Shown here: one piece after another, positions 56,775-64,000 of the stretch
How positions within the stretch are numbered: position 1 is the first letter of the stretch
How the letters are laid out: each line of letters opens with the position of its first letter
From: Desulfoferula sp040751985
GTDB taxonomy: Bacteria > Desulfobacterota > Desulfarculia > Desulfarculales > Desulfarculaceae
Reading direction: 5' to 3'
NCBI GenBank assembly: GCA_040751985.1
Contig: JBFMFU010000072.1
Span: 62,001-126,000, forward strand
Length of the DNA: 64,000 nucleotides
Made by a program: the position numbers and the translations under genes
The notes under the pieces: generated by a model
The model's input: only the letters and a program-made list of their open reading frames with translations
Told to the model about the DNA's origin: nothing
The model's database searches: none

Positions 56775-57473
56775 GTGCCTTACTACCCCGCGCTACTGGA
56801 CCTGAGCGGCCGCCTGGTGCTCTTGGTGGGCGGCGGGCAGGTGGCGGCGCGCAAGATCGCCTCGCTGATCGAGGCCGGGGCCCGGGTGCGCCTGGTGGCC
56901 CCGGAGCTGGCCCCCGAGACGCTGGCGGCGGCGGGCAAGCCCGGCGTGGAGCTGCGCCAGCGGGGGTTTGAGGCCGCGGATATGGAGGGCGCCGCCCTGG
57001 TGATCAGCGCCACCGACGACCAGGCCCTGAACCGGGCCGTGGCCGCCGAGGCCGGGAAGCGGGGCCTGTTCGTCAACGTGGTGGACGTGCCCGAGCTGTG
57101 CTCGTTCATCGTGCCGGCGGTGCTCCGGCGCGGGGACCTGGTGGTGGCAATGTCCACCTCCGGGGCCAGCCCGGCCGCGGCCGCCCGCCTGCGCCGGGAC
57201 CTGGAGCAGCGCTTGGGCCCGGAGTGGGCCCTGTACCTGCGCATCCTCAAGGCCGTCCGGGCCCGGCTCACGGCCCTGGGCCGGCCGGCGGCCGAGAACC
57301 GGCCCCTGTTCTACCGGCTGGTGGACTCGGAGCTGCGGGCAACAGTGGCGGCCGGGGACGCGGCCGGGGCCGGGGCCGTCCTGCGCCGGGTCCTGGGGCC
57401 GGGCTGCGGCCTGGCCGAGCTGGGAATCGCGCCCGGCGAGTTCCAGGCCGGGGAAGGGAGTAAACTCCGGTGA
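56775..57473 (+). CDS. Precorrin-2 dehydrogenase / sirohydrochlorin ferrochelatase-type protein
   Basis: This matches the N-terminal (Met8p/SirC) part of CysG: LDLSGRLVLLVGGGQVAARKIASLIEAGARVRLVAPEL binds NAD, then LVISATDDQALNRAV, NVVDVPELCSFIVPAVLRRGDLVVAMSTSGASPAAAARLR. It oxidises precorrin-2 to sirohydrochlorin on the path to siroheme, the cofactor of sulfite reductase. It lacks the methyltransferase half of CysG. The start is GTG at 56775. The downstream ccsA-like gene overlaps by 4 bases. Confidence 0.93.
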   Translation: MPYYPALLDLSGRLVLLVGGGQVAARKIASLIEAGARVRLVAPELAPETLAAAGKPGVELRQRGFEAADMEGAALVISATDDQALNRAVAAEAGKRGLFVNVVDVPELCSFIVPAVLRRGDLVVAMSTSGASPAAAARLRRDLEQRLGPEWALYLRILKAVRARLTALGRPAAENRPLFYRLVDSELRATVAAGDAAGAGAVLRRVLGPGCGLAELGIAPGEFQAGEGSKLR

Positions 57474-58315
57474 GCACCGCGCTGCATTGGGCCACCTTGA
57501 TCGCCTACCTGCTGGGCACCTTCGTGTTCCTGGGCTTTCTGCTGCACCAGCGCCGGGGCCTGTACCGCATGGGCCTCGCCGTGCTGTGGATCGGCTTCGG
57601 CCTGCACAGCGCGGCCCTGGCCGCGGCCTGGGTGCAGAGCGGGGTGCTGCCGGCCACCAGCCTGCGCCAGTCGCTGGACTTGTTCTCCTGGGCTCTGATG
57701 GGCGCCACCCTGGTGGTCAACCTGCACCTGCAGGTGATGATTTTGGGGGCCTTCGCCGCGCCGCTCAGCTCCCTCTTGCTGTTGGCCGCGGGCCTCTTAC
57801 CGGTGGTGCCGGTGGCCAAGACCGAGGTGTTCCAGAGCCTGTGGGTAGTGGTGCACGTCTTCACCCTGCTCTCGGGCTACGGCCTGCTCTGCCTCACCTG
57901 CCTGGGCGGGGTGCTCTACCTGCACCAGGAGCGCTCCATCCGGGCCAAGAACCTGGGGCCCTCCTTCCAGCGCCTGCCCAGCCTCAACCGCCTGGACACC
58001 CTGAACCACCAGACCCTGGTGGCCGGCTTCCTCTTGATGACCCTGGGGCTGATCTCCGGGGCGGTGTACGCCCAGATCGCCCTGGGCAGCTACTGGCGCT
58101 GGGACCCCAAGGAGGTCTGGGCCCTGATCACCTGGCTACTCTATGCGGCTCTGTTGCACGCGCGCCTGGTGCAGGGCTGGCGCGGCCGGCGGGGGGCCTG
58201 GCTGAGCGTCATCGCCTTCGCGGCCCTGGTGTTCACCTTCGTGGGCGTGGGCCTTCTGTTCCCCGGCTACCACAACTTCACCTCCCTCACCGAGCTGACG
58301 GGGGTCCGCCCGTGA
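57470..58315 (+). CDS. CcsA/HemX-like cytochrome c assembly membrane protein
   Basis: About eight membrane helices surround the tryptophan-rich WWD-type motif GSYWRWDPKEVW (206-217). Conserved histidines at 46, 129 and 180 could hold haem. This is the CcsA/CcmC/HemX domain. Its place between a siroheme gene and hemA matches the HemX subgroup, which tunes glutamyl-tRNA reductase levels in some bacteria. A separate role in cytochrome c assembly is equally possible. Length is 281; it overlaps both neighbours by 4 bases. Confidence 0.88.
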   Translation: MSTALHWATLIAYLLGTFVFLGFLLHQRRGLYRMGLAVLWIGFGLHSAALAAAWVQSGVLPATSLRQSLDLFSWALMGATLVVNLHLQVMILGAFAAPLSSLLLLAAGLLPVVPVAKTEVFQSLWVVVHVFTLLSGYGLLCLTCLGGVLYLHQERSIRAKNLGPSFQRLPSLNRLDTLNHQTLVAGFLLMTLGLISGAVYAQIALGSYWRWDPKEVWALITWLLYAALLHARLVQGWRGRRGAWLSVIAFAALVFTFVGVGLLFPGYHNFTSLTELTGVRP

Positions 58316-59595
58316 ACCTGCTCCTGGTGGGCATAAGCCACAAGACCGCGCCCATCGAACTGCGCGAGTGCCTGGCCCCGCCGCCGGAGCAGGTGGGAGC
58401 GCGCCTCAGGGAGTGCATCGCCCTAGAGGGGGTGCACGAGGCCTTCCTGGTCTCCACCTGCAACCGGGTGGAGGTGCTGGTGGCCGCCGAGGGCCAGGCC
58501 GCGGCCGAGGGGCTGCGGCGCTGGCTGGCCCAGGGCCGGCCCGTGGACGCCGAGGCCCTGCGTGCCGCGGTGTACGAGCACGCGGGCGAGGACGCGGTGC
58601 GCCACCTGTTCCGGGTGGCCTCCAGCCTGGACTCGCTGGTGGTGGGCGAGCCGCAGATCCTGGGCCAGATCAAGGAGGCCTACCGCCTGGCCACGGCCGC
58701 CGGCACCAGCCGCACGGTGCTCAACCGCCTGCTGCACAAGACCTTCCAGGTGGCCAAGAAGGTGCGCAGCCAGACCAACATCGGCGGGGCGGCGGTGTCC
58801 ATCTCCTACGCCGCCGTGGAGCTGGCCAAGAAGATCTTCGACGACCTGGCCGGGCTCTCGGCCCTGGTCATCGGCGCCGGCGAGATGGCCGAGCTGGCCG
58901 TGGAGCACCTGATGAACCAGGGGGTAAAGCGGGTGCTGGTGGCCAACCGCACCCTGGAGCGGGCCGTGGAGCTGGCCGCCCGCTGGCGCGGCGAGGCCCT
59001 GGGACTCACGGACCTGCCCCAGGTGCTGGAGCAGGTGGACATCGTCATCGCCTCCACCGCCTCGCCCGAGCCGGTGATCACCGCGGAGATGGCCCGCAAG
59101 GCCCTGCGCGCCCGCCGCGGCCGGCCGGTGTTCTTCATCGACATCGCCGTGCCCAGGGACGTGGAGCCGGCGGTGGGCGAGCTGGACGGCTGCTTCGTCT
59201 ACGACATCGACGACCTGACCTCGGTGGTGGAGGCCAACCGGGCCAGCCGGGCCGACGCGGCCCAGGCCGCCGAGCGCATCGTGGCCGCGGAGGTGGTCAA
59301 GTTCATGAACTGGCTGGGCAGCCTGGAGGCGGTGCCCACCATCAGCGCCCTGACCGCCAAGGGCGAGGGGCTGCGCCAGGCCGAGCTGGCCCGCACCCTC
59401 AAGGACCTGAACGGCATCGCCCCGGAGCAAGCCGCGGCCATCGACCGCCTGACCCAGGCCCTGGTCAAGAAGCTCTTGCACGATCCCATCCTGTTCCTCA
59501 AGGACCCCACCCACTCCAAGAGCGAGGACACCAAGCGCGAGCAACTGGCCCTGGTGCGGCGCATATTCAAGCTGGGGGAGAACGGCGAGGAGTAG
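58312..59595 (+). CDS. hemA: Glutamyl-tRNA reductase
   Basis: HemA reduces glutamyl-tRNA to glutamate-1-semialdehyde, the first step of C5 tetrapyrrole synthesis. The active cysteine is C50 in STCNRVEV, with GISHKTAPIELRE at the N-terminus, EPQILGQIKEAY, the NADPH fold VIGAGEMAELAVEHL and a C-terminal dimerisation helix (427 residues). The start is GTG at 58312, overlapping the previous stop. It supplies both siroheme and haem in this sulfate reducer. Confidence 0.97.
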   Translation: MNLLLVGISHKTAPIELRECLAPPPEQVGARLRECIALEGVHEAFLVSTCNRVEVLVAAEGQAAAEGLRRWLAQGRPVDAEALRAAVYEHAGEDAVRHLFRVASSLDSLVVGEPQILGQIKEAYRLATAAGTSRTVLNRLLHKTFQVAKKVRSQTNIGGAAVSISYAAVELAKKIFDDLAGLSALVIGAGEMAELAVEHLMNQGVKRVLVANRTLERAVELAARWRGEALGLTDLPQVLEQVDIVIASTASPEPVITAEMARKALRARRGRPVFFIDIAVPRDVEPAVGELDGCFVYDIDDLTSVVEANRASRADAAQAAERIVAAEVVKFMNWLGSLEAVPTISALTAKGEGLRQAELARTLKDLNGIAPEQAAAIDRLTQALVKKLLHDPILFLKDPTHSKSEDTKREQLALVRRIFKLGENGEE

Positions 59596-59627
59596 CCGCG
59601 GCCGGGGCGGCCGGAGAGGGGCGGCGC

Positions 59628-60434
59628 GTGACGGGTCAGTACATCCACGGCACCAGCCAGGACGAGCAGGTCCGCCTGAGCCTGCTGAATGAAATCACCA
59701 ACCGCTCCTTCCTGGCCTACCTGGGCGACTGCCGCGGCCTGAGCGTCTGCGACTTCGGCTGCGGGCTGGGCATCCTGCTGGGCGACCTGGCCCAGGCCTT
59801 TCCCGACGCCCGCCTGACGGGCCTGGAGATATCCGAGGCCCAGGCCGACGCCGCCAGGCAGAACAATCAGGGCCGCGGCAACGTCACGATCATCCGCACC
59901 GACGTTCTGAGCAACGATCTGCCCGCCGACTCCTTTGACCTGACCTATTGCCGCTACCTTCTGGAGCACCTGGCCGACCCGGTGACGGCGGTCAAGGAGA
60001 TGGCCAGGGTGACCAGGCCGGGCGGCAGGATCGTGGCCCAGGAAAACGACCTGCACAACGTGCTCTATCATCCGGAGATAGAGGGCCTGGACCAGGTGAT
60101 GCGCCAGTTCTGCCGGCTGCAGGTGAAGCTGGGCGGGGCGCCTTACATCGGCCGGGAGCTTTTCGGCATCTTCAAAACCGCCGGCGTGGCGCAGATCGAG
60201 CTGTCCTACGCGCCCGAGATATACACCGAGGACGAGCCCGAAAAATACCGGGCCTGGATGCAAAATTCCTTGGGAATATTGCTGGGGGTTCGGGATATGA
60301 TGCTGGCCGAAGATATGGTCTCTGAAAAGACCTTTGACGGCGTCTGCGCCGCCATCAAAGAGAGGATCGCCAATCCTCGGGGGGTCTCGCTGTTTCACTG
60401 GAACCGGATCACGGGCTACAAGCGGGCCGCTTGA
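59628..60434 (+). CDS. Class I SAM-dependent methyltransferase
   Basis: SAM binding is in VCDFGCGLGILLGDLAQAFPDARLTGLEISEAQAD, followed by IIRTDVLSNDLPADSFDLTYCRYLLEHLADPVTAVKEMARVTRPGGRIV, the usual Methyltransf_11 pattern. A C-terminal alpha/beta tail (about 155-268) gives substrate binding. The start is GTG at 59628 with GGAGAGGGG upstream. It follows hemA by 32 bases. The substrate is unknown. Confidence 0.9.
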   Translation: MTGQYIHGTSQDEQVRLSLLNEITNRSFLAYLGDCRGLSVCDFGCGLGILLGDLAQAFPDARLTGLEISEAQADAARQNNQGRGNVTIIRTDVLSNDLPADSFDLTYCRYLLEHLADPVTAVKEMARVTRPGGRIVAQENDLHNVLYHPEIEGLDQVMRQFCRLQVKLGGAPYIGRELFGIFKTAGVAQIELSYAPEIYTEDEPEKYRAWMQNSLGILLGVRDMMLAEDMVSEKTFDGVCAAIKERIANPRGVSLFHWNRITGYKRAA

Positions 60435-60538
60435 CGGCCGCGGGTTTTGCCCCTGCCCGTTGGCCTGCGGGGCGATAAGCGGGCGGTGACAAACCCAACG
60501 CCCCGCCCGGGCAATTTCACGCGTGAAGGGGAAGCCAG

Positions 60539-60940
60539 GTGAAGATCGAATATAGACCCCCCACCCCGGAGGAGTATCGGTCTCTGCGGGAGGCCGTGGG
60601 CTGGCGGCCCGTTGAGCAGGCGCTCGTAGAGCGGGCCCTGCGCCGGGCCTTGTTTTCCGTGGTGGTCATCCAAGACGGAAGGGTGGTGGGCACCGGCCGG
60701 GTGGTGGGTGACGGGGGATTATATTATTACCTGCAGGACGTGATGGTGCTCCCCAGTTGCCAGGGACAAGGCATAGGCAAGGAAATAATCAGCCACTTAC
60801 TGACCTACATTCAAGAGAATGCGCCCAAGGGGGCCTTCGTGGGCCTGATGGCCGCCAAGGGTCTGCAAGCTTACTACGAGGGATTTGGTTTTCAGGCCAG
60901 GCCGGCCGACGCGCCGGGGATGTTTCAAGTTGTGCGCTGA
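60539..60940 (+). CDS. GNAT family N-acetyltransferase
   Basis: The 133-residue protein has the GNAT acetyl-CoA motif in MVLPSCQGQGIGKEIISHLL (Q-x-x-G-x-G) and the closing GLQAYYEGFGFQARPADAPGM. This short form resembles YjgM/arylalkylamine-type relatives that acetylate small amines; the substrate is unknown. The start is GTG at 60539 with AAGGGGAAG before it. It lies 104 bases after the methyltransferase gene. Confidence 0.9.
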   Translation: MKIEYRPPTPEEYRSLREAVGWRPVEQALVERALRRALFSVVVIQDGRVVGTGRVVGDGGLYYYLQDVMVLPSCQGQGIGKEIISHLLTYIQENAPKGAFVGLMAAKGLQAYYEGFGFQARPADAPGMFQVVR

Positions 60941-61059
60941 GCAGATGCTTGGGTGTCCTGGCAACAGAGTTACCCAGGCCGCCCGCCTGCGCAAGTGACT
61001 GCGCGGCACCGCCCCGGCGCGGGCCGCAGAAGATGGGGCCGTACCTTTAGGAGGCAGAC

Positions 61060-61494
61060 ATGAAGAAGCTCTTCGCCGCCGTTGCGTTAATGGTCGCCAT
61101 CATGATGTTGCCAGCCTGCGCCCACGATTCCTCTTCCAGCGCCCAGGGCCACGGTTCGCCGGGCAAGCTGAACTATGGGCTCTCCTCCAACGAGCCGGTC
61201 CACTTCGGCGTTTATGAAAGGGGCGGCGCGCGCAATGTGCTGTCCGTGACCCGCCGGCAGGGCATGGCGGGCAAAAGTGTGACCGTGCCCGGCCACCTGC
61301 TGGTCTTCCAGGGCGACCGCCTGGCCAAGAAGATACCCGTGAACATGACGGTGTCTTGCGACGGCAGCCCCACCCTGAAGATACAGGGCGCCACCGCCTC
61401 GGGTAAGACCTTTGCGGCCCAGGGCACCATCGCCAGGGACGGAAGCATGGTGGTGGACAAGTGGGAGGTGGGGTTCAACCCCCTGGCGGAATAG
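61060..61494 (+). CDS. Small lipoprotein of unknown function
   Basis: MKKLFAAVALMVAIMMLPAC is a lipoprotein signal with lipobox LPAC; the mature protein starts at Cys20. After a Ser-rich linker comes a beta-rich domain of about 100 residues (VPGHLLVFQGDRLAKKIPVNMTVSCDGSPTLKIQG ... MVVDKWEVGFNPL). No family is recognised. GGAGGCAG precedes the ATG. It is likely a periplasmic, membrane-anchored protein. Confidence 0.82.
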   Translation: MKKLFAAVALMVAIMMLPACAHDSSSSAQGHGSPGKLNYGLSSNEPVHFGVYERGGARNVLSVTRRQGMAGKSVTVPGHLLVFQGDRLAKKIPVNMTVSCDGSPTLKIQGATASGKTFAAQGTIARDGSMVVDKWEVGFNPLAE

Positions 61495-61550
61495 CCACCC
61501 CTAAGACAGCGGGCGCTCCCGGCCCCTGGCGGGCGGGGGCGCGCGCGCCT

Positions 61551-62360
61551 CTAGCGCTCCAGCTCGCTCCTCAGCGAGCGGGCCATGATACGCTCGTACA
61601 GCCCCGGCGCCAGCCTACAGAGCAGGTGGGTGAGCTTGCCCACGGCCGAGAGCACCACCAGGCGCCTGCCCCGCTCCGCGGCCCGGAACACGGCCTCGGC
61701 CACTTCCTGGGGCGCGGCCACCCGCCCCACCGTGGACTGCTTATGCTTGCTGAGGCGGCCGTCGCCGTCCAGGGCCGCGTGGGCGATGCCGGTGCTGGTG
61801 AAGCCGGGGCAGATCAACGTGACGCCCACGCCGCTGGCGAATAGCTCGGTGCGCAGGGAGTCGAACAGGCCGTGCAGGGCGTGCTTGCTGGCCGCGTAGC
61901 CGCAGCGGCCGTACAGGGGCGCCAGCCCGGCCACCGAGGAGATGACCACGATCCGCCCGCGGCGCTCAAGCAGGCTGGGCAGGGCGGCCTGGGTCAGGTG
62001 CAGCGAGCCGAAGTAGTTCACCTCCATCACCCGGCGCAGCACCGCGGCCTCGGTTTGGGCAAAGGCGCTGCGGTGGGTGATGCCCGCGTTGTTGATCAGC
62101 ACGTCCACCCCGCCCAGGCGCTCATTGACCTGGGCCACGGCCGCCCGGCAGGCCTCAAGGTCGGTGACGTCGCAGGCCAGGGCCTGGGCCTGGCCGCCGG
62201 CGGCCGCTATCTCCTCGGCCAGGGCCGCGGGCGGGGTCAGGTCCAGGAGGGCCAGGCGCGCGCCGGCCGCGGCGAAGCGCCGGGCAAAGGCCGAGCCCAG
62301 GCCGCCGGCCGCACCGCTGATGAGCACGGTCTGGCCGCGGAGACTACGCCTGGCGGCCAC
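61551..62360 (-). CDS. Short-chain dehydrogenase/reductase
   Basis: The classical SDR signature is complete: VLISGAAGGLGSAFARRF (cofactor), NNAGI, ISSVAG (Ser) and YAASK (catalytic Tyr and Lys). The C-terminal VGVTLICPGFTSTGIA matches the NAD(P)-binding end. The 269-residue enzyme likely reduces a ketone or oxidises an alcohol; substrate unknown. It overlaps the upstream epimerase gene by 17 bases. Confidence 0.93.
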   Translation of the reverse strand: MAARRSLRGQTVLISGAAGGLGSAFARRFAAAGARLALLDLTPPAALAEEIAAAGGQAQALACDVTDLEACRAAVAQVNERLGGVDVLINNAGITHRSAFAQTEAAVLRRVMEVNYFGSLHLTQAALPSLLERRGRIVVISSVAGLAPLYGRCGYAASKHALHGLFDSLRTELFASGVGVTLICPGFTSTGIAHAALDGDGRLSKHKQSTVGRVAAPQEVAEAVFRAAERGRRLVVLSAVGKLTHLLCRLAPGLYERIMARSLRSELER

Positions 62361-63315
62361 GGCCCCGCTTCTCCAGGAAGTAGTCGAAGACCTGGCGGGT
62401 GGTCTTTTGGGGGATGTAGCCCAGCTCCTGTTTGAGGCGCTGGTTGGCCAGCACCGGCCGGTAGCGCAGGAAGCGCACCTGCTCGGGCCCGTACTGGGTC
62501 AGGCCCAGGCGCTTTAAGAGCCACAGGGCCCCCTGCACCAGCCAGGCCGGCAGGGGCACATAGGGCTTGCCCAGGCGCTGGGCGATCTCGCGCAGGCTCA
62601 GCACCCCGTCCCCAGCCAGGTTGTAGATGCCGCTGGCGTCCTCGAACACGCCCTTGACCACCACCGCCACCACGTCCTGGTCCCAGATGAGCACGAAGGG
62701 GCTGGCCGCGCCGGACAGGCCCAGCACCATCCGCCTGTCGAACAGGTCCGTGATCTGGTTCTTGACCGTGGCCCCCAGGATGGTGCCCGGCCGCAGGATG
62801 AGCTGCTTCAGCTCCGGGTGCTCGCTGCGCCAGCGGGCCAGCATCTCCTCCACCTGGCGCTTGTGGTCGCTGTAGGCGAACTCGGGGTTGCCGCGCAGGG
62901 GGTGGTCCTCGGCCAGCCAGGGCGGGTTGTCCGCGTGGTAGCCGTAGGCCGCGCCGCTGCTGGCGTAGATGATCTTACGGGCCCCGCAGGCCAGGCAGGC
63001 CTGCAGCACGTTCTGGCTGCCCAGCACATCCACCTGGTACTCGCGCTGGCGGTTGGAGGCCGCGCCGGGGGTGACCAGGGCCGCCAGGTGCACCACCACC
63101 GCGGGCGCGTGCCGCCGGAAGACCTCGGCCAGCTCGGGCCCGGTGATGTCGGCGGTCTCGTAGGTCACGCCCGGCAGGCGCTCGCCCGCGGCCGGCGGCC
63201 GCAGGTCCAGGGCCACGATGCGCTTGAGGTCGCCGGGCGCCGCCGCCAGGGCCGCCACCACCTGGCGGCCCAGGTAGCCGCCGGCGCCGGTGACCAGCAC
63301 CGCCTCTGGGCTCAT
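62344..63315 (-). CDS. NAD-dependent epimerase/dehydratase (extended SDR)
   Basis: AVLVTGAGGYLGRQVV opens the Rossmann fold; VVHLAALVTPG, IIYASSGAAYGY and YSDHK (Tyr/Lys) form the active site. ILRPGTILG and IYNLAGDGVLSLREIAQRLGKPYVPLPAWLVQGALWLLKRLGL resemble the group that acts on hydrophobic or steroid-like substrates. The 323 residues start at the ATG 63313-63315, directly beside the transporter gene. Together the SDR, the epimerase and the bile-acid-type carrier could handle one hydrophobic ring compound; that is inference. Confidence 0.88.
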   Translation of the reverse strand: MSPEAVLVTGAGGYLGRQVVAALAAAPGDLKRIVALDLRPPAAGERLPGVTYETADITGPELAEVFRRHAPAVVVHLAALVTPGAASNRQREYQVDVLGSQNVLQACLACGARKIIYASSGAAYGYHADNPPWLAEDHPLRGNPEFAYSDHKRQVEEMLARWRSEHPELKQLILRPGTILGATVKNQITDLFDRRMVLGLSGAASPFVLIWDQDVVAVVVKGVFEDASGIYNLAGDGVLSLREIAQRLGKPYVPLPAWLVQGALWLLKRLGLTQYGPEQVRFLRYRPVLANQRLKQELGYIPQKTTRQVFDYFLEKRGRGRQA

Positions 63316-64000
63316 GCCAGCCCCCCGGCCGGCGGCCGCCGGGCCCAGAGCAGGGCCACGGTGAGCCCGGAGATGATGTGCCACACGCCCCACCAGGCGG
63401 TGATGATGGCCATGCCCCCCAGGCCGCCGAAGAAGTCGAAGACCAGGATCAGGCCCAGGGCCGAGTTCTGGATGCCCACCTCGATGGTCACCGCCCGCAC
63501 GTCCCGGGCCAGCAGGCCGAAGGCCCGGCCGCTGACGTAGCCCAGGGAGAGGGCCACGGCGTTGTGCAGGGCCACCACCAGGGCCACCAGGCCCACGTAG
63601 TTGAGGAAGTTTTGCCAGTTGGCCCCCAGGGCCCCGGCCACCACCCCCATGAACACCAGCACCGCCATGATCTTCAGCGGCCGGCGCACCTTGTCCACCA
63701 GGCGGGGGAAGATGCGCGAGGCGAGCATGCCCAGGACCATGGGGATGCCCAGGATCATCACGATGGTGGCGAACACGTCCAGGGGGTCCAGGCTCACCCG
63801 CTTGAGGATGGGCGCGGTGGCCGGGTTCAGCGAGCCCCACACGGCCAGATTAAGGGGGGTCATCACCACGGCCACGGCGGTGGAGACGGCGGTCATGGAC
63901 ACTGACACCGCCGCGTTGCCCCGGGCCAGGTAGGTGAGCATGTTGCTCAGGTTGCCGCCCGGACAGGACGCCACCAGGATCATGCCCAGCTTGATGGACG
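63312..64000 (-). CDS. Bile acid:sodium symporter family transporter (5' partial)
   Basis: The frame runs off the window end, so the N-terminus is missing. SIKLGMILVASCPGGNLSNMLTYLARGNAAVSVSMTAVSTAVAVVMTP is the BASS core with the GGN sodium-site motif, and VTIEVGIQNSALGLILVFDFF is the second repeat with its EVGIQN motif. About seven helices are present. It imports bile acids or similar organic anions with Na+; the substrate here is unknown. It overlaps the epimerase gene by 4 bases. Confidence 0.92.
   Translation of the reverse strand, partial: SIKLGMILVASCPGGNLSNMLTYLARGNAAVSVSMTAVSTAVAVVMTPLNLAVWGSLNPATAPILKRVSLDPLDVFATIVMILGIPMVLGMLASRIFPRLVDKVRRPLKIMAVLVFMGVVAGALGANWQNFLNYVGLVALVVALHNAVALSLGYVSGRAFGLLARDVRAVTIEVGIQNSALGLILVFDFFGGLGGMAIITAWWGVWHIISGLTVALLWARRPPAGGLA

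Noticed and set aside
60955..61012. Fourth copy of the dispersed repeat
   Set aside because: CCTGG/CCAGG arms and a GCCGCCC tail resemble it, but identity is too low to call.

Overview
The window is about 70% GC in its core genes, with strong G/C at third codon positions. It carries two tandem copies of sulfate adenylyltransferase, a GltA-type citrate synthase, a class 1B PyrD/PyrK dihydroorotate dehydrogenase and a siroheme/haem block. This fits a high-GC sulfate-reducing deltaproteobacterium (Desulfobacterota). A Desulfarculales-like organism is my best guess, but it rests on gene content and composition only. The first gene (NlpC/P60 hydrolase) and the last (bile acid:Na+ symporter family) are cut by the window edges.

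Layout. 1-5.1 kb: a cell-wall hydrolase, a cysteine-rich redox protein, glyA, and a Fic protein gene behind a strictly 12-bp-periodic GGACA array. 5.2-15.2 kb: a long co-oriented run that contains pyrE, pyrK and pyrD mixed with envelope genes (sugar epimerase, a WecA-CapD fusion), pgeF, a frameshifted EamA gene, a transglutaminase-like protein, an NTF2-like protein and a VOC protein. 15.4-16.4 kb: DUF2905 and two paralogous small proteins on the minus strand. 16.5-24.5 kb: a second epimerase, a DUF2007-DeoC fusion, a phosphodiesterase, a PadR-TauE pair, and a PIG-V-like membrane mannosyltransferase. 24.6-33.8 kb: gltA, a pentapeptide-repeat ion channel, a CoA-transferase, a UDPGP-like protein, priA and a DMT transporter. 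33.8-39.5 kb: an intergenic-rich stretch with three copies of a palindromic repeat, two of which flank a lower-GC cation/proton antiporter. 39.5-44.1 kb: a winged-helix protein, tRNA-Ser(GGA), then AT-richer accessory genes (RidA, VOC, GNAT, DUF2080). 44.2-53.4 kb: an EF-Tu-domain-2-like protein with an ExeA-like ATPase, an aminotransferase, the two sat genes, a glycan cluster (GT2, deacetylase, GT4) and rnc. 53.4-64 kb: a HigBA toxin-antitoxin pair, CNNM/CorC, a lipoamide-dehydrogenase-like enzyme, a sirC-ccsA-hemA block, a methyltransferase, a GNAT protein, a lipoprotein, an SDR, an epimerase and a BASS transporter.

How the genes work together. Sat activates sulfate, and siroheme (sirC, hemA) is the cofactor of the sulfite reductase that acts downstream. 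GltA, SHMT and the CoA-transferase fit an anaerobe that handles C1 units and acetyl-CoA. PyrE/PyrK/PyrD serve pyrimidine synthesis. Several clusters make surface glycans.

The most noteworthy observations are regulatory. An eight-copy GGACA array with a 12-bp period surrounds the fic promoter. Three independent promoters (padR, higBA, DUF2080) have an inverted repeat lying on the 17-bp spacer between -35 and -10. The antiporter and sat2 genes have structured leaders, and pgeF appears to be leaderless. At the protein level, the WecA-CapD and DUF2007-DeoC fusions, the zinc/no-zinc Sat pair and a composition break inside pyrK stand out. I did not find a convincing wholly new multi-gene system.
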